This document shows positions 17,674 to 27,900 of a stretch of 64,000 nucleotides of DNA, in pieces. Within the stretch, counting starts at the first letter, position 1, and each line of letters begins with the position of its first letter. Origin of the DNA: Akkermansiaceae bacterium (GTDB taxonomy: Bacteria > Verrucomicrobiota > Verrucomicrobiia > Verrucomicrobiales > Akkermansiaceae); contig JACKQB010000007.1 of assembly GCA_024233115.1 (NCBI GenBank), forward strand, positions 124,001 to 188,000, written 5' to 3'. The notes beneath the pieces are model-generated. The model saw only the letters and a list, made by a program, of their open reading frames with translations. It was not told the DNA's origin and made no database searches. Both the position numbers and the translations under genes were made by a program.

Positions 17674-20148
17674 TTAGAGCTTCGGCTGATGGACCTCCCC
17701 CATTTTGAGCGTGACCAGTTTACTCAATTGATGGTTGGCATAGATACGGAACGAGCCGTCACGCGTGGCGCGGACCGTGGCCGCGACGAGCTTGCCGCCC
17801 CGCCATTCGATATCGACTTCAAACCCGCCGCGTGCACGCAACCCCCTCACCTTGCCGTCGGGCCATGCCGATGGCAGCGCGGGAAGCAAATGGAGGATGT
17901 AAGGGGCGTCAGCCAATTCGGCCGGGGGCACAACAGGGATGAAGTTCTTCGGGTTCGCGGGATCGCTCTGGTAAGCTGCGAAGGCGGCTTCACCGATGGT
18001 ACCCGCTGTGTTGTCGATACTCCGCAGATGACTTTGCAGAAGCATCTCACAGACACCGGCAGGGCCACCGAAGTTGCCGTCGATCTGGAACGGCGGATGA
18101 AAATCAAAGAGGTTCGCATAGGCTCGTTTGACGTTCAGAAAACGGTAGAACCAGTGCGCTTTGTCACCATTGTGCAGACGGGCCCAGAAGCAGGTCTTCC
18201 AGCCGGTGCTCCAGCCGGTGGACTCGTCACCGCGATGTTTCATCGTGACCAGCGCGGCAGCAGAAAGCTCCCGGGTTGTCAGGGGGGAAATATCCCGACC
18301 CGGGTGCAGGGCGATCAGGTGGGAAATGTGACGGTGGGTGTCTTTGGGTTCATCCCAGTCCTCCGGCCATTCCTGCACCTGTCCGTGCTGGCCGATCTTC
18401 TGCGGACAGAGCCGGGGAATCATTTCCTCCAGCGTCTTGCGGAAGCCGGCATCGACCTTGAGTTTGCGACTGGCTTCGATGCAGTCTGTAAAGAGATTCA
18501 AGACCAGTTGCTGGTCCCATGAGGCACCGTAACATTGTTTATTGAGTTTCCCATGCTGCTTGGACAAATAGGTATTCTCAGGCGACCACGTCGGGTAAAC
18601 AACCAGTGTGCCATCTTTCCAAGGGGCGAGGAAACCGACAAAAAACTCCGCAGCGCCTTTGATGACCGGGTAGATTTCCTTCAGGTACTGGGGGTCCTGG
18701 TTAAAGGCGTAGTGGTCGTAGAGGTTCTGCGACAACCAATGTCCGGCTTGCTGCACGCGCCGCCCTGTGTTGTAGGGGCCGGCCACTCCGTAGATGTTGC
18801 TGTTGAGTGCGGCCGCCCAGCCCTTGTCAACGCCGTAGTTCTCACTGGCGACATACTTGCCGGATTCAGCGATGACTTTCAGGTATTCCACATAGGGGGA
18901 AAAGGAATCCGGCAGGTTGGCGGGATCGACCATCCAGTAGTTCATCGCCAGGTTGATGTCGAAATGGTAATCGGAATTCCACGCGGGCTTGCTGTGCGGG
19001 TTCCACAGGCCTTGCAGGTTGGACGGCACCGGCGCGGTGCGCGAGCAGCCCAACTGCAGGTAACGCGCGTAGTTGAAATACAGCAGGTCGAGTTCGACAC
19101 TACCTCCTTGTTTAAGCAACTGGTCCGTCGGTAGCCCAGATGGCTTGCAATCGATATCCAATGTCATCCGCTGCGCCTGCGCCTGGTAGTCGGCGAGGTG
19201 TGCCTGCTTGGCAGCAGCGTACCCCACAGCCACCAGCTTATTCATGGTGGCCGCCGTATCCGCCTTGTAGTCGCGACCTTTGAAGGTCGGAAAAACCGGC
19301 AGATAGTCGGTGTAGCCCGTCAGGTAGATCGTGACCGAGCTGGCGCCGGAAACCTCCAATGTGCCATCGACCGTCGCCGTTAGTTTCCCCCCCTCCGCCA
19401 CCACCTGGATGAGCTGGGAAAAACCCGCCATATCGTTGGCCAGCTTCACCTCTGCCAACAGGGTGAGCCGATTCCCCTCTGCTTTCAGGGTCCTGGTTTT
19501 GTGCCGGGTCGTCGTCGCTATCTCCAGCTCGAGCTTGGCGTTTTCCGCGGTGTAGTGCATCACCATCGCATCGTGCGGATGACTGATAAAATACTCGCGG
19601 GTGTAGTTCGCCTTGCCGATGGAGTAACTCACCTTGCCGAGTGCTGATTTGAGATCCAGCTCGCGACGGTAGTTAGAAACTTTTTTCGGGTTGTGCCCGG
19701 TATCGATCCGCACCTCGGTAAAGGTCGAGTAATTTCCCAACCTGGTTTTCGTATTACAGAGGTGCTCGTTGGCCATCCACTCCATACCGCCTTTCTGGGT
19801 GCCGTATTTACCTTCCCGGTAGACCTTGCGCACTTTTTCAAGATCCTTGCCGGCACCTGGCTTGGAGCCGGACTGGGCGACGGGATCGAGTCCGCGGCTG
19901 GCATTCGCCCACTGGGTGATTTCGTTGACCACGATCAATTCACGGTCGATACCGCCGCTGAACATCGCGCCCAAGCGACCGTTTCCCATCGGCAGGGCAT
20001 TGGCGATAAACTTTTTCTCTGCCTTTCTTGCCACTGACTTCTCTCCCGCAATGGCAGGCGTGTTGTAATGGAGGATGTGCTGGGCACAGAGGGACGGGGG
20101 GGCCAGCATCACAGCGGCGGCGATGACCAGATTACAATTTTTATTCAT
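17674..20148 (-). CDS. Secreted GH95 family glycoside hydrolase (alpha-L-fucosidase/galactosidase)
   Basis: Removes terminal alpha-linked L-fucose or L-galactose from glycans by inversion. The 824 residues, typical for GH95, start with a signal peptide to about LCAQH. Family hallmarks are ALPMGNGRLGAMFSGG early on, LQGLWNPHSKPAWNSDYHFDINLAMNYW (the catalytic-helper Asn region) near the middle, WSPENTYL, HISHLIALHPGRDISP, and FQIDGNFGGPAGVCEML with the general-base Asp. It follows the GH43/117-like gene by 59 bp on the minus strand. Its leader (CCCATTCAACCCAACCC) has no Shine-Dalgarno. The fucose link, with two sulfatases nearby, suggests a fucan-type substrate. Confidence 0.93.
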   Translation of the reverse strand: MNKNCNLVIAAAVMLAPPSLCAQHILHYNTPAIAGEKSVARKAEKKFIANALPMGNGRLGAMFSGGIDRELIVVNEITQWANASRGLDPVAQSGSKPGAGKDLEKVRKVYREGKYGTQKGGMEWMANEHLCNTKTRLGNYSTFTEVRIDTGHNPKKVSNYRRELDLKSALGKVSYSIGKANYTREYFISHPHDAMVMHYTAENAKLELEIATTTRHKTRTLKAEGNRLTLLAEVKLANDMAGFSQLIQVVAEGGKLTATVDGTLEVSGASSVTIYLTGYTDYLPVFPTFKGRDYKADTAATMNKLVAVGYAAAKQAHLADYQAQAQRMTLDIDCKPSGLPTDQLLKQGGSVELDLLYFNYARYLQLGCSRTAPVPSNLQGLWNPHSKPAWNSDYHFDINLAMNYWMVDPANLPDSFSPYVEYLKVIAESGKYVASENYGVDKGWAAALNSNIYGVAGPYNTGRRVQQAGHWLSQNLYDHYAFNQDPQYLKEIYPVIKGAAEFFVGFLAPWKDGTLVVYPTWSPENTYLSKQHGKLNKQCYGASWDQQLVLNLFTDCIEASRKLKVDAGFRKTLEEMIPRLCPQKIGQHGQVQEWPEDWDEPKDTHRHISHLIALHPGRDISPLTTRELSAAALVTMKHRGDESTGWSTGWKTCFWARLHNGDKAHWFYRFLNVKRAYANLFDFHPPFQIDGNFGGPAGVCEMLLQSHLRSIDNTAGTIGEAAFAAYQSDPANPKNFIPVVPPAELADAPYILHLLPALPSAWPDGKVRGLRARGGFEVDIEWRGGKLVAATVRATRDGSFRIYANHQLSKLVTLKMGEVHQPKL

Positions 20149-20207
20149 GGGTCAATGGGTTGGGTTGAATGGGATGATATCCTACGAGATCAACTTCGTG
20201 CAACAGA

Positions 20208-21263
20208 CTAAAACTCTGCATGGCCAGGACGATGCCGAAAATATTTGTGTGTGGTTTTTTGGGGGGGCCAATGCGCGGGCTGGGGGGGGTATTTGGCGCC
20301 TTGCAGCTCGAAGCGCTCGATACAGGGCAAGCCCCTGCCTTTGCCAATGTGCACACCCCACTCGATGCGTTTGCCTTTGCCGCTTCCGGTAAAGGCTTCG
20401 GGTCGATAGGCACCTGCCGCATGCGGCACATTTTTTACGTTGTGGGTCTTTTTAAAATGAACGCCATCGTCGGAGTAAACGAGTGAACGCACCCACTCTT
20501 TCGGACCAACAGATCCGATCAAGGCGGCGACTCCGTCACCTTCGGGCCAGACCAGCACCTCATGGTTACCCGGGATGACGGGATTGGACGGGTGCTTGAC
20601 GTAGGGGCCCTCCGGTTTGTCTGCAACGGCCAGACCGAGTTGGGTTTGGGTTGATTTTTTCCCAAGCTGCCGCCCTTTGTAATATAACCAGTATTTACCA
20701 TCGCGGGTGATCAGGCAGGCGTCATCGATCAAATGGCTGTCAAAATCCCTGGGGTTGTCGCTGTTTTTCAAAATCGGATTGGAGGCCAGTTTCCGCCACG
20801 GACCATCGGGTGAATCCGACACCGCCATGCCGATTTTTGAATCGGGCTTCACTTTCATGTGGGCGGAGATCCCGGTGAAAAGGAGATAGTATTTCCCTGC
20901 TGCCACCAAAATGTTAGGTGTGAATACACTCGCTTCGTCGAATGAGCCGGAGCCCGGCTTGCCTTTGCCCACAGCCATCCCCTTTTCAGTCCACTTGCGA
21001 CCATCCGGAGACGTCGCATACCAGACAGTAGCGTCATAACCGCTGCTTTTCGGGCCTTTGGAATACCAGACATAATAGAGGTCGCCGACCTTGATGATAT
21101 CGCTGGGATCGCGGCGCATCACGCCCTTTTCCGGTCCAATACCTTGCGCTTCGGAATAAACCACAACCACCTCACCACAACCACCCTCCTCGGCATCGGC
21201 CGCTTGGACCAAACAGGGGGCGACACAGGTGAGTGCCAGACATGCTGTTAGAATGGCGGTCAT
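20208..21263 (-). CDS. Secreted GH43/GH117-like five-bladed beta-propeller hydrolase, copy 1
   Basis: The 351-residue protein has a signal peptide (ends near VQAAD) and repeated propeller strands with RRDPSDIIKVGDLYYVWYSKG, VWYATSPDG, FTPNILVAAGKYYLLFTG, DFDSHLIDDACLITRDGKYWLYYKG and IPGNHEVLVWP. This pattern is typical of clan GH-F enzymes; GH117 (3,6-anhydrogalactosidase-type) is my best guess, specificity unproven. It has a close paralogue at 39781-40761. The last ~25 residues are an unusual Pro/His-rich tail coded across G7 and G8 tracts (20261-20267, 20282-20289) and absent in the paralogue, so a slippage-altered C-terminus is possible. The start overlaps the sulfatase stop by 4 bp. Confidence 0.82.
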   Translation of the reverse strand: MTAILTACLALTCVAPCLVQAADAEEGGCGEVVVVYSEAQGIGPEKGVMRRDPSDIIKVGDLYYVWYSKGPKSSGYDATVWYATSPDGRKWTEKGMAVGKGKPGSGSFDEASVFTPNILVAAGKYYLLFTGISAHMKVKPDSKIGMAVSDSPDGPWRKLASNPILKNSDNPRDFDSHLIDDACLITRDGKYWLYYKGRQLGKKSTQTQLGLAVADKPEGPYVKHPSNPVIPGNHEVLVWPEGDGVAALIGSVGPKEWVRSLVYSDDGVHFKKTHNVKNVPHAAGAYRPEAFTGSGKGKRIEWGVHIGKGRGLPCIERFELQGAKYPPQPAHWPPQKTTHKYFRHRPGHAEF

Positions 21264-22873
21264 CGCTGTTTCTGGTTTTTACGCTTTCTTGGTGCCGGGC
21301 GCTTTCCAGCTCCTGGATTTGGCCGATAGGTCTTCAGCAATGCCGCCATTTCTTTTACGACTTCGGGGTATTGCGTGTAGACGTTTTGTGTTTGGCAGAG
21401 GTCATTTTCCAAATCGTAGAGTTGACCCTGCGGCGCGTCTTTCCTGATCCTGCCATTTTCGATATCGCTATTTTTTCCACCTATGAATGCGACCGCCGGC
21501 GCGCCCCCCCAGGCGTGTTGGTTTGGCTTGGAACCGCTGAATCCACCACTACCCTTACCAGGGATATACATCCACTTGCCTTTGCGGATGGATAGTAGCT
21601 TTTCACTTTTGGGCGCGATAAGCAGGTGCGAGCGTAGTTGCTTGGCAGGATTCTCCAGTAACGCGGGCAGTACATTGACGCTGTCTTTATTTTTCAGGCT
21701 GTTCGGATCCTGACCGGTCAGAGCCATGAAACTGGCAAGCATATCAACATTACAGATTAACTGGCCGGAATTGCTACCGGCCTCGATCTTGCCAGGCCAG
21801 CGTGCGATGAACGGCACGCGGTGCCCGCCCTCCCAGGCACCGAATTTAAAGCCTAGCAGCTCGCCATTCATCTTGTGCCCCGCCTTCACCGCATTGCGGC
21901 CGCCCAGGTTCAACATACCACCATTATCACTGGTGAAAATGACCAGTGTATTGTCGCTTAAACCATTTTTTTCCAGGCACTGCATGACCTCGCCGACCAT
22001 CCAGTCGAGTTCATGGATATAGTCGCCGTAGAGTCCAGCCTGGCTACTGCCTTTAAAGCGTGGCGCAGGGGTAAACGGATGGTGAATGTTAGTGGTCGCG
22101 AAATAGAGGAAGAACGGATGATCTTTGTTTTCGGTGATCCAGCTGACCGCTTTTTCCACCATCAAGGTTCCGGTTTTCTCATCGTCGTAGATGGCATGTG
22201 CCTTTTTTGCACCACCAAAATTGTTAGGCGACTTGACGGAGGCTTCCTCAGGAAAAGTCGGCGTGGCTGTAGCTGGCTTGCCACCTGGAATGAGGGGGTC
22301 TTTCGGGTCGTAGCCTACGATGGTATCGTTCTCCACATAGACATAGGGGCTGCCACTATTCACTAACGGAACCCCCCAATAATAATCAAAGCCAACGTCT
22401 TGCGGACCAGGGCGCAGGGGCACACTCCAGTCGTTTTGCCCCACACCAAAACCCAGGTGCCATTTCCCCAGGGCCGCCGTTTTGTAGCCTTTGTTTTTGA
22501 ACACCTTCCCGATGGTCAGGGTCTCGGTATCGATGATCAGCCCGGAGGCTGGGGAAAGCGGCCCCCATACCCCCTTGCCACCATACGCCCGGACGGGATA
22601 CTCGCCGGTGAGCAATGCATAGCGCGATGGCGTGCACACGGCGGATGCCGAATGGGCATCGGAAAACTTGCGGCCCTCTTTCGCCAGGCTGTCGATGTTC
22701 GGGGTCCGCACCTTGGTCGCGCCATAACAACTGAGGTCGCCATAACCAAGGTCATCGGCAAAAATAAAAACCACGTTCGGCGGTGCTGACGATTCCGCAT
22801 AAAGCATGGATTGGCTTCCTTCGATCACCAGGCAGGCGATCGTCATCCAGATAAGACAGGGTGGGTATTTCAT
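21260..22873 (-). CDS. Secreted S1-type sulfatase in the glycan operon
   Basis: The 537 residues comprise an N-terminal signal peptide (to about SMLYAES), then PNVVFIFADDLGYGDLSCYGA (metal-binding Asp pair), SAVCTPSRYALLTGEYP where the Cys of CTPSR would become formylglycine, GKWHLGFG, and IFTSDNGGML. The C-terminus is very basic (APRKRKNQKQR). It removes sulfate esters from a polysaccharide. It is translationally coupled to the downstream GH43/117-like gene (ATGA overlap) and starts 21 bp after GH97. Together with GH95 it supports a sulfated-glycan function for the operon. Confidence 0.93.
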   Translation of the reverse strand: MKYPPCLIWMTIACLVIEGSQSMLYAESSAPPNVVFIFADDLGYGDLSCYGATKVRTPNIDSLAKEGRKFSDAHSASAVCTPSRYALLTGEYPVRAYGGKGVWGPLSPASGLIIDTETLTIGKVFKNKGYKTAALGKWHLGFGVGQNDWSVPLRPGPQDVGFDYYWGVPLVNSGSPYVYVENDTIVGYDPKDPLIPGGKPATATPTFPEEASVKSPNNFGGAKKAHAIYDDEKTGTLMVEKAVSWITENKDHPFFLYFATTNIHHPFTPAPRFKGSSQAGLYGDYIHELDWMVGEVMQCLEKNGLSDNTLVIFTSDNGGMLNLGGRNAVKAGHKMNGELLGFKFGAWEGGHRVPFIARWPGKIEAGSNSGQLICNVDMLASFMALTGQDPNSLKNKDSVNVLPALLENPAKQLRSHLLIAPKSEKLLSIRKGKWMYIPGKGSGGFSGSKPNQHAWGGAPAVAFIGGKNSDIENGRIRKDAPQGQLYDLENDLCQTQNVYTQYPEVVKEMAALLKTYRPNPGAGKRPAPRKRKNQKQR

Positions 22874-22894
22874 AAATAATGAATGTGCGTTAGC

Positions 22895-24763
22895 TCACTT
22901 GACAGGTCGCAGGATCATTGCATGGCCGCCGCCTGAGGCCATCTGAGCGGCAATCACATCACCTTGTTTCACGGTCTTTTTACTGATCACATAAACCTCG
23001 GGGTTCTTCACTCCGTGCGCACCAGGTGCATCCTGATAGATGGTCGCCTCGTAGTTCTTTTCCGGCTCAAGAAAATCCAATGCGATGTCCAGCGACTTCG
23101 CCTTCTGGTCATTTACGGAACCAACAAACCACGTATCACCGGAACGTCGGACGACCGTGATGTATTCGCCCATCTCCGCATGCGGCACACGGGTTTCATC
23201 CCATGTGGCCGGCATGGCTTTCAAGAAGCCAAACAGGTCGGCTTTTTTAAGATATTCTTCCGGTGCGTCGGGGAATGTGACCAGACCGGTGTAAACCACC
23301 AGGCATCGCGCCACTTCACTGACCACCGTGGAAATATAGCTGTTCTTTTTCTTCGGCCCCTTCTTACGCTCACCCGCGTTGATGCTCTTGATTCCGAAGT
23401 TGCCGTTCGCCTGATCCATCGGGCCGACCAGTGCGTTGACCATTGCCATTTTCAGGAAGGCCTCCGGTGTATAGGCGCGTCGACCATCCTGCTGGGCATG
23501 GCAATACTCGCGGGAAATCAGGTTAGGCATGGTGCGCTCGACTCCGGTCATCGGGCACGGACCGTCATGGAAATTAACCAGCATTTTATGTTTCGCTGCA
23601 TTTTGAATGGCATCCCGGGTGAATGCCGCCTGATTCCCATGGAAACCGTATTTCATCGCCGTCGCGCCGTAACCGGCATAATGGTTGAACAGCGGCTCGT
23701 TGGGAACATCACCCTTCTTGCGATCGTAGTAGAGGCAGATTTTGACACCCTTCTGTTTGGCATAGGCCATGACTTTTTCGATATCGACTTCGGGCACAGG
23801 GGTCATTTTCTCGGCGCTTGCCTTGTTGTACCAGTGGTCGTCAATGGTCAGGTATTCCATACCCTGCTCGGCGCAGAAATCGATCTGTCGAAGATAGCTG
23901 CGGGTATCGATATCATATTTGAAGTCGCCATTGTCATAGCCATGGATACGCCAGTCCCAAATTCCCTTGCCGGGTTTGACCCAGCTTGCATCTTCGAGGG
24001 CACAAGGTGCCGCCAGGCTCAAGGCAACGGTATTAACCATCAAATCCGCATGTGTGTTACCCACGAGAATGACGCGCCAGGGAGTTAGATGCCCCGCGCC
24101 GACTGAGGTAACAGGACGAGAGCTGGTCATCACCTGCCCCTTGGCACCGGGATTCACACCCATGCTTTCAAATCCTGCCGCCGAGTAGAGATCCGATTCC
24201 AGCAGTGCCAGCACGCCTCCCTTTTTGCCGTCCGAAACCAGCGGCACTTTAAAACCCTTTCTCCCGGTCAGCTTGATCGGCCCGCTCACCCCACTCTCAC
24301 CGGCGGCGCAGTAGTGCTGCATCCCGCGGTCCGCCAATTGATAGCCCATGGAAAAAGCCATCTTCTCGCCCTTCGATTCCCCCGACATCACAAAGCGTAG
24401 GCCGATACCCGTATTGTGGACACGACAGAGCAAGGTCACCGGGGTTTTACCAGCCATCAGTGATATTGACAGCTCGCGGTAATGATCGCGGATCTTGCTG
24501 AACTGGCCCCAGGTAGGCGACCAGGTGGAGTCGTTCTCGCGGACCCCGTGCTTGAGCACCGACATCCCGGCTCCCTTGAAAATCTCTATCGAAGATGGCG
24601 ACACCAAAAGATCTTCGCCTTTCTTAACGGCGTAGGAAAGCGCACCGCTTTTTTCTTCAATGGAAACCGACAGTTGCCCGTCGGGCGACTGTACCACCAT
24701 GGGGGCAGCGACCAGAGGCATCACCGACGATATACACGCCAATATAGTTATTATCTTGTTCAT
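22895..24763 (-). CDS. Secreted GH97 family glycoside hydrolase
   Basis: Alpha-glucosidase or alpha-galactosidase class enzyme, 622 residues, a usual GH97 length. The signal peptide ends near PLVAAP. A beta-sandwich N-terminal domain (SPDGQLSVSIEEKSGALSYAV) leads to the TIM barrel with WDWRIHGYDN, IDFCAEQGMEYLTIDDHWY, MLVNFHDGPCP and PNLISREYCHAQQ (candidate catalytic Glu), then a C-terminal beta domain. The frame is open to 24808 but the signal peptide fixes the ATG at 24763. First gene of the five-gene operon; the shared ATACCC-N6-GGG motif ends 83 bp upstream. Confidence 0.92.
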   Translation of the reverse strand: MNKIITILACISSVMPLVAAPMVVQSPDGQLSVSIEEKSGALSYAVKKGEDLLVSPSSIEIFKGAGMSVLKHGVRENDSTWSPTWGQFSKIRDHYRELSISLMAGKTPVTLLCRVHNTGIGLRFVMSGESKGEKMAFSMGYQLADRGMQHYCAAGESGVSGPIKLTGRKGFKVPLVSDGKKGGVLALLESDLYSAAGFESMGVNPGAKGQVMTSSRPVTSVGAGHLTPWRVILVGNTHADLMVNTVALSLAAPCALEDASWVKPGKGIWDWRIHGYDNGDFKYDIDTRSYLRQIDFCAEQGMEYLTIDDHWYNKASAEKMTPVPEVDIEKVMAYAKQKGVKICLYYDRKKGDVPNEPLFNHYAGYGATAMKYGFHGNQAAFTRDAIQNAAKHKMLVNFHDGPCPMTGVERTMPNLISREYCHAQQDGRRAYTPEAFLKMAMVNALVGPMDQANGNFGIKSINAGERKKGPKKKNSYISTVVSEVARCLVVYTGLVTFPDAPEEYLKKADLFGFLKAMPATWDETRVPHAEMGEYITVVRRSGDTWFVGSVNDQKAKSLDIALDFLEPEKNYEATIYQDAPGAHGVKNPEVYVISKKTVKQGDVIAAQMASGGGHAMILRPVK

Positions 24764-24846
24764 CGATTTTTTATGTTTGTGAGGCAGGAAGCAATGCTCA
24801 CATCGCAACCCACGACCCTACATTATCCACAAATTCCAGAATCTGC

Positions 24847-24867
24847 ATATACCCTAAAAAGGGGGTT
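24847..24867 (-). promoter_or_regulatory. Shared CCCTTTTTAGGG motif upstream of the GH97 operon
   Basis: In the operon's sense the core reads CCCTTTTTAGGGTATAT, with ATACCC-N6-GGG on the other strand. It lies 83 bp before the GH97 start. The same core in the same orientation occurs at 33976-34000 and, with two changes, at 43534-43558. An outer inverted repeat AATCTGCA (24840-24847) / TGCAGATT (24870-24877) frames it. Probable activator or repressor site; the binding protein is unknown. Confidence 0.5.
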
Positions 24868-24989
24868 TTTGCAGATTGCCACGGAGAGTGGCACAGTGGA
24901 CCCACCGGCCCTCTTTTATCGATGTTTGACACCACGGGCTAACCTGTTAGGTCGATGGCAGGCATATGGTCACCGGCTGTCAGCCTGGA

Positions 24990-27900
24990 TCATTGTCGCC
25001 ACTCGAAGGCGACCACCCGGAACCGGCGGCCGAACTGCGCGCCGAGCGAGCCGTCCGACGGGGTATCCGTGGCGGCGGTTTCCCCGCCGACCCACTCCGG
25101 CTCGCGCTGCACCGTGGCGACGCACCTTGCGGTGGCGACCACCTTGCCGTCGGCGTCCTTCGCCTCACCGTAGCCGTGGACGGTGAAGGTGTCCGAGCGA
25201 GGCCGGAGCATCGGGCCGATTTTCTCGAGGATCTTCATCTGGTTGATGGACATCGGGGTGCCATAGCTCCGCGCCATGGCCAGAGCCTCCTTGTACACCC
25301 CGCCGTTGACATCGGTATTATAGACCTCCGAGTCCGGCAGATCCCGGGGGTCCACCCAGGTGTCGCGCGAGAGCCCGGCATTGAGGTCCGTCGTTTCATC
25401 ACCCTCGATGGCCGCCTGCAGCCCACCTCTGTTAGAAACCTGCTCCGCGGTCAAGCCGGGGCGCAGGTGGTCCTGCGGCCGCAGGCTGCGGTTGGCGAAT
25501 GCCGCATACGAGGGAAACGGCCCGCGCAGCTTGACCTGCCCGACGATGCGCTCCGCCAGTCCGTCCAGCTCCTCCTCCGTGAGGCTGCGGGCGTCGCCAC
25601 TGTAATTGGTGGCGGTGGTATGGTTTGAGGCCGGATCAAGCGGTGCGAATGGGGTTGTGGCCACGCCCCGGGTGGTGTAGCCCGGTCCGTTGTCACTGCC
25701 GCCTGCTTTCCCGGCGAGGCCGACGGTCGAGGCCAGCACCGCTTTCCAGGCGGCTTTCGAAGTGGAGTTCACGTTGAAGCCGCCGTTGAGCAAGACATGC
25801 GACATACCGTCGCTGGCGCGCTCCACCAGGTCGGCCTGGTTGAACTTCTCACGGTGCGCGGAATCAATGAAACTCAGGTTGGAGTTATAAAACTTCGTGA
25901 ATTCACTCCCGGCGGCATCGCTGCCGCTCAGGTAATAGCTGTCCCAGAGGAAGTTGTTATAGAGGAAGGCGCTGTCCATGCGGTAGGCCATGCCGGCGGT
26001 CTTGTCCTCCACCATGTCGCGGTCAATATTCCACTCACCGTGTTTGGTGGTGTTGGCGCGGATGGCACCCGCCGGGTGGTGCGGCGGACGAATGGAGGTG
26101 CCCACCGCGAACGTGGGTTCAAGGTCATCACCCGTGTTGCGGTATTCATAGGACTTTCGATAGCTGCCTGATTGCAGGTATCCGCGACCGAGGGAGGCGT
26201 GGGAGAAAGCCGCCAGTGAAAGCATCGGCTCGCCGGGGCGGCGGATGTGGAAGAGTTTCTCCTCCTCCACACCCGCAGTGGTGTCGGAGGGGCCGACGTA
26301 CGCGTAGTGCGGGCCGCTTGAATCACTGGCATTGACGATGTCCGGTTTGACATAAGAGGTCACGTCCGAGCCGGCCACAAAGGTGCCGGTGATGAACTGC
26401 GGCGGCGTTTCACAGGTGGTGCCCACGTGGGCAAAACCATGCCCGCGGATGTTGTAATGCCCCAGTCGGTTCGCCGGATAGACGTTGGCCGCGCTTTCCT
26501 CGGACAACAATTCCGACAACTGGTTATGCATGGTTTTGCGCACCAGCACACCACCCCAGCGCGGGCTGTCGCCGATCAACGGAGCCGCCGGTGGTCGCAC
26601 CTGGGGGACAAACTCACCGCTTGCACCGGCGCCATCGTCCAAATCCCATCTCAACTTCTCCAGGTGAAAGCCGATATGATCGGAATACATGCGGGTTCCA
26701 CCGCCGTAGTTATTGTTGATGCGCTTGTGGAAACTGATGTTGATTGCGGGAGGGTCCACGAACCTCACCCTGGCACCCCTGTTAGAAAGACCAAAACCAT
26801 CCTGCCAGACGGGCACCAGTTCCTGGGCCTTTGTCTGGCTGTAGGAGATGTGTTCTGCTGGAGTCGTCAAGATCATCGCCTTGCCGGCCGGAATTTCGAT
26901 GTCTTTGGTTGAAAGCAACTGCACCTTGCCAAATTGCATTTCTGGCGGCGTGTAACCCGGGGGCTGTGGATTACCGGCGTTATCGACCCATTGGTAAGTG
27001 CCGTTTAAGGAGTAATCGAACTCCAACTCCGCCCAGCCGGCACTGGCGTTTGCATTTGCTGCCAGGCGAATCCAAAAGGGCCTCACCACCATCGGCACAT
27101 CGTAGGGGTTCCAGAGGGTCACCATTGGAAACAGATGGAAGGTCACGTAATATTGATCATTTCCGATATCCTCGTAGGAGACATCAAAAAAATACTGCAC
27201 CCGGGTGATCACCGGTATGAACTCGTTAAGGGCGCTGCCGTCCCTGACATTGGACGTCCTCCATCGGCGCACCAGCAGCGGGGTGACGCCATCATTTTCA
27301 AGGTTGGCATAATCCCAAAGAACCCCCCATGGCGCGCCGCCCGGTCGCAGCGAGAAATAAAGTCCATACGTATCCCCGTCAGGTGTGATTCCCTGCTGCG
27401 GAAACACCAGCTCCGTGGGAAATAATTTCGTGCCGTAGAGTGCATCCAGCTCGAGGCGTGGCATCTGGAAGGCGCTGGTGAGGTCCCTTTGAAAACCACC
27501 TCGCTTGGTGTCGGTCAGCAGACTGCGTGACGAGGTGGTCAGGTCGTTGCCAAAACCTTTTAGGGCGGCAGCCATCGCCGCCAGGTCAGCACCGGCGAGC
27601 TCGCTTGTCTCCACACTCACCACCCTGCCCCAGGTGGCGGCCGCTCCGTCCTGCGGCAGTTTTTTCAATCCGTCCGCGGATGCCGGGGTGGTGCCGCCCG
27701 GGATCCAGTCCGCCCGCAAGCGGTGACCCATCAGGCCGGCCGCGAGTTTCTCCGTATCCTCCGTGCTGCCTTCGAACGGGTGGGTGAGGTCGAGCCGCGC
27801 CTTCACCCCCTCGTCCTCGACCCAGTATGCGTAGGCTCCGTTGCCGCTGGCGACCCTCGGCACACGGACCGTCTGCTCGACTCCGTCCGAACCGAATCTT

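Noticed and set aside
17620..18522. 300-codon plus-strand frame
   Set aside because: Antisense to the GH95 and SGNH genes; no motif of its own.
22964..24088. 374-codon plus-strand frame
   Set aside because: Antisense to GH97, whose protein is clearly conserved.
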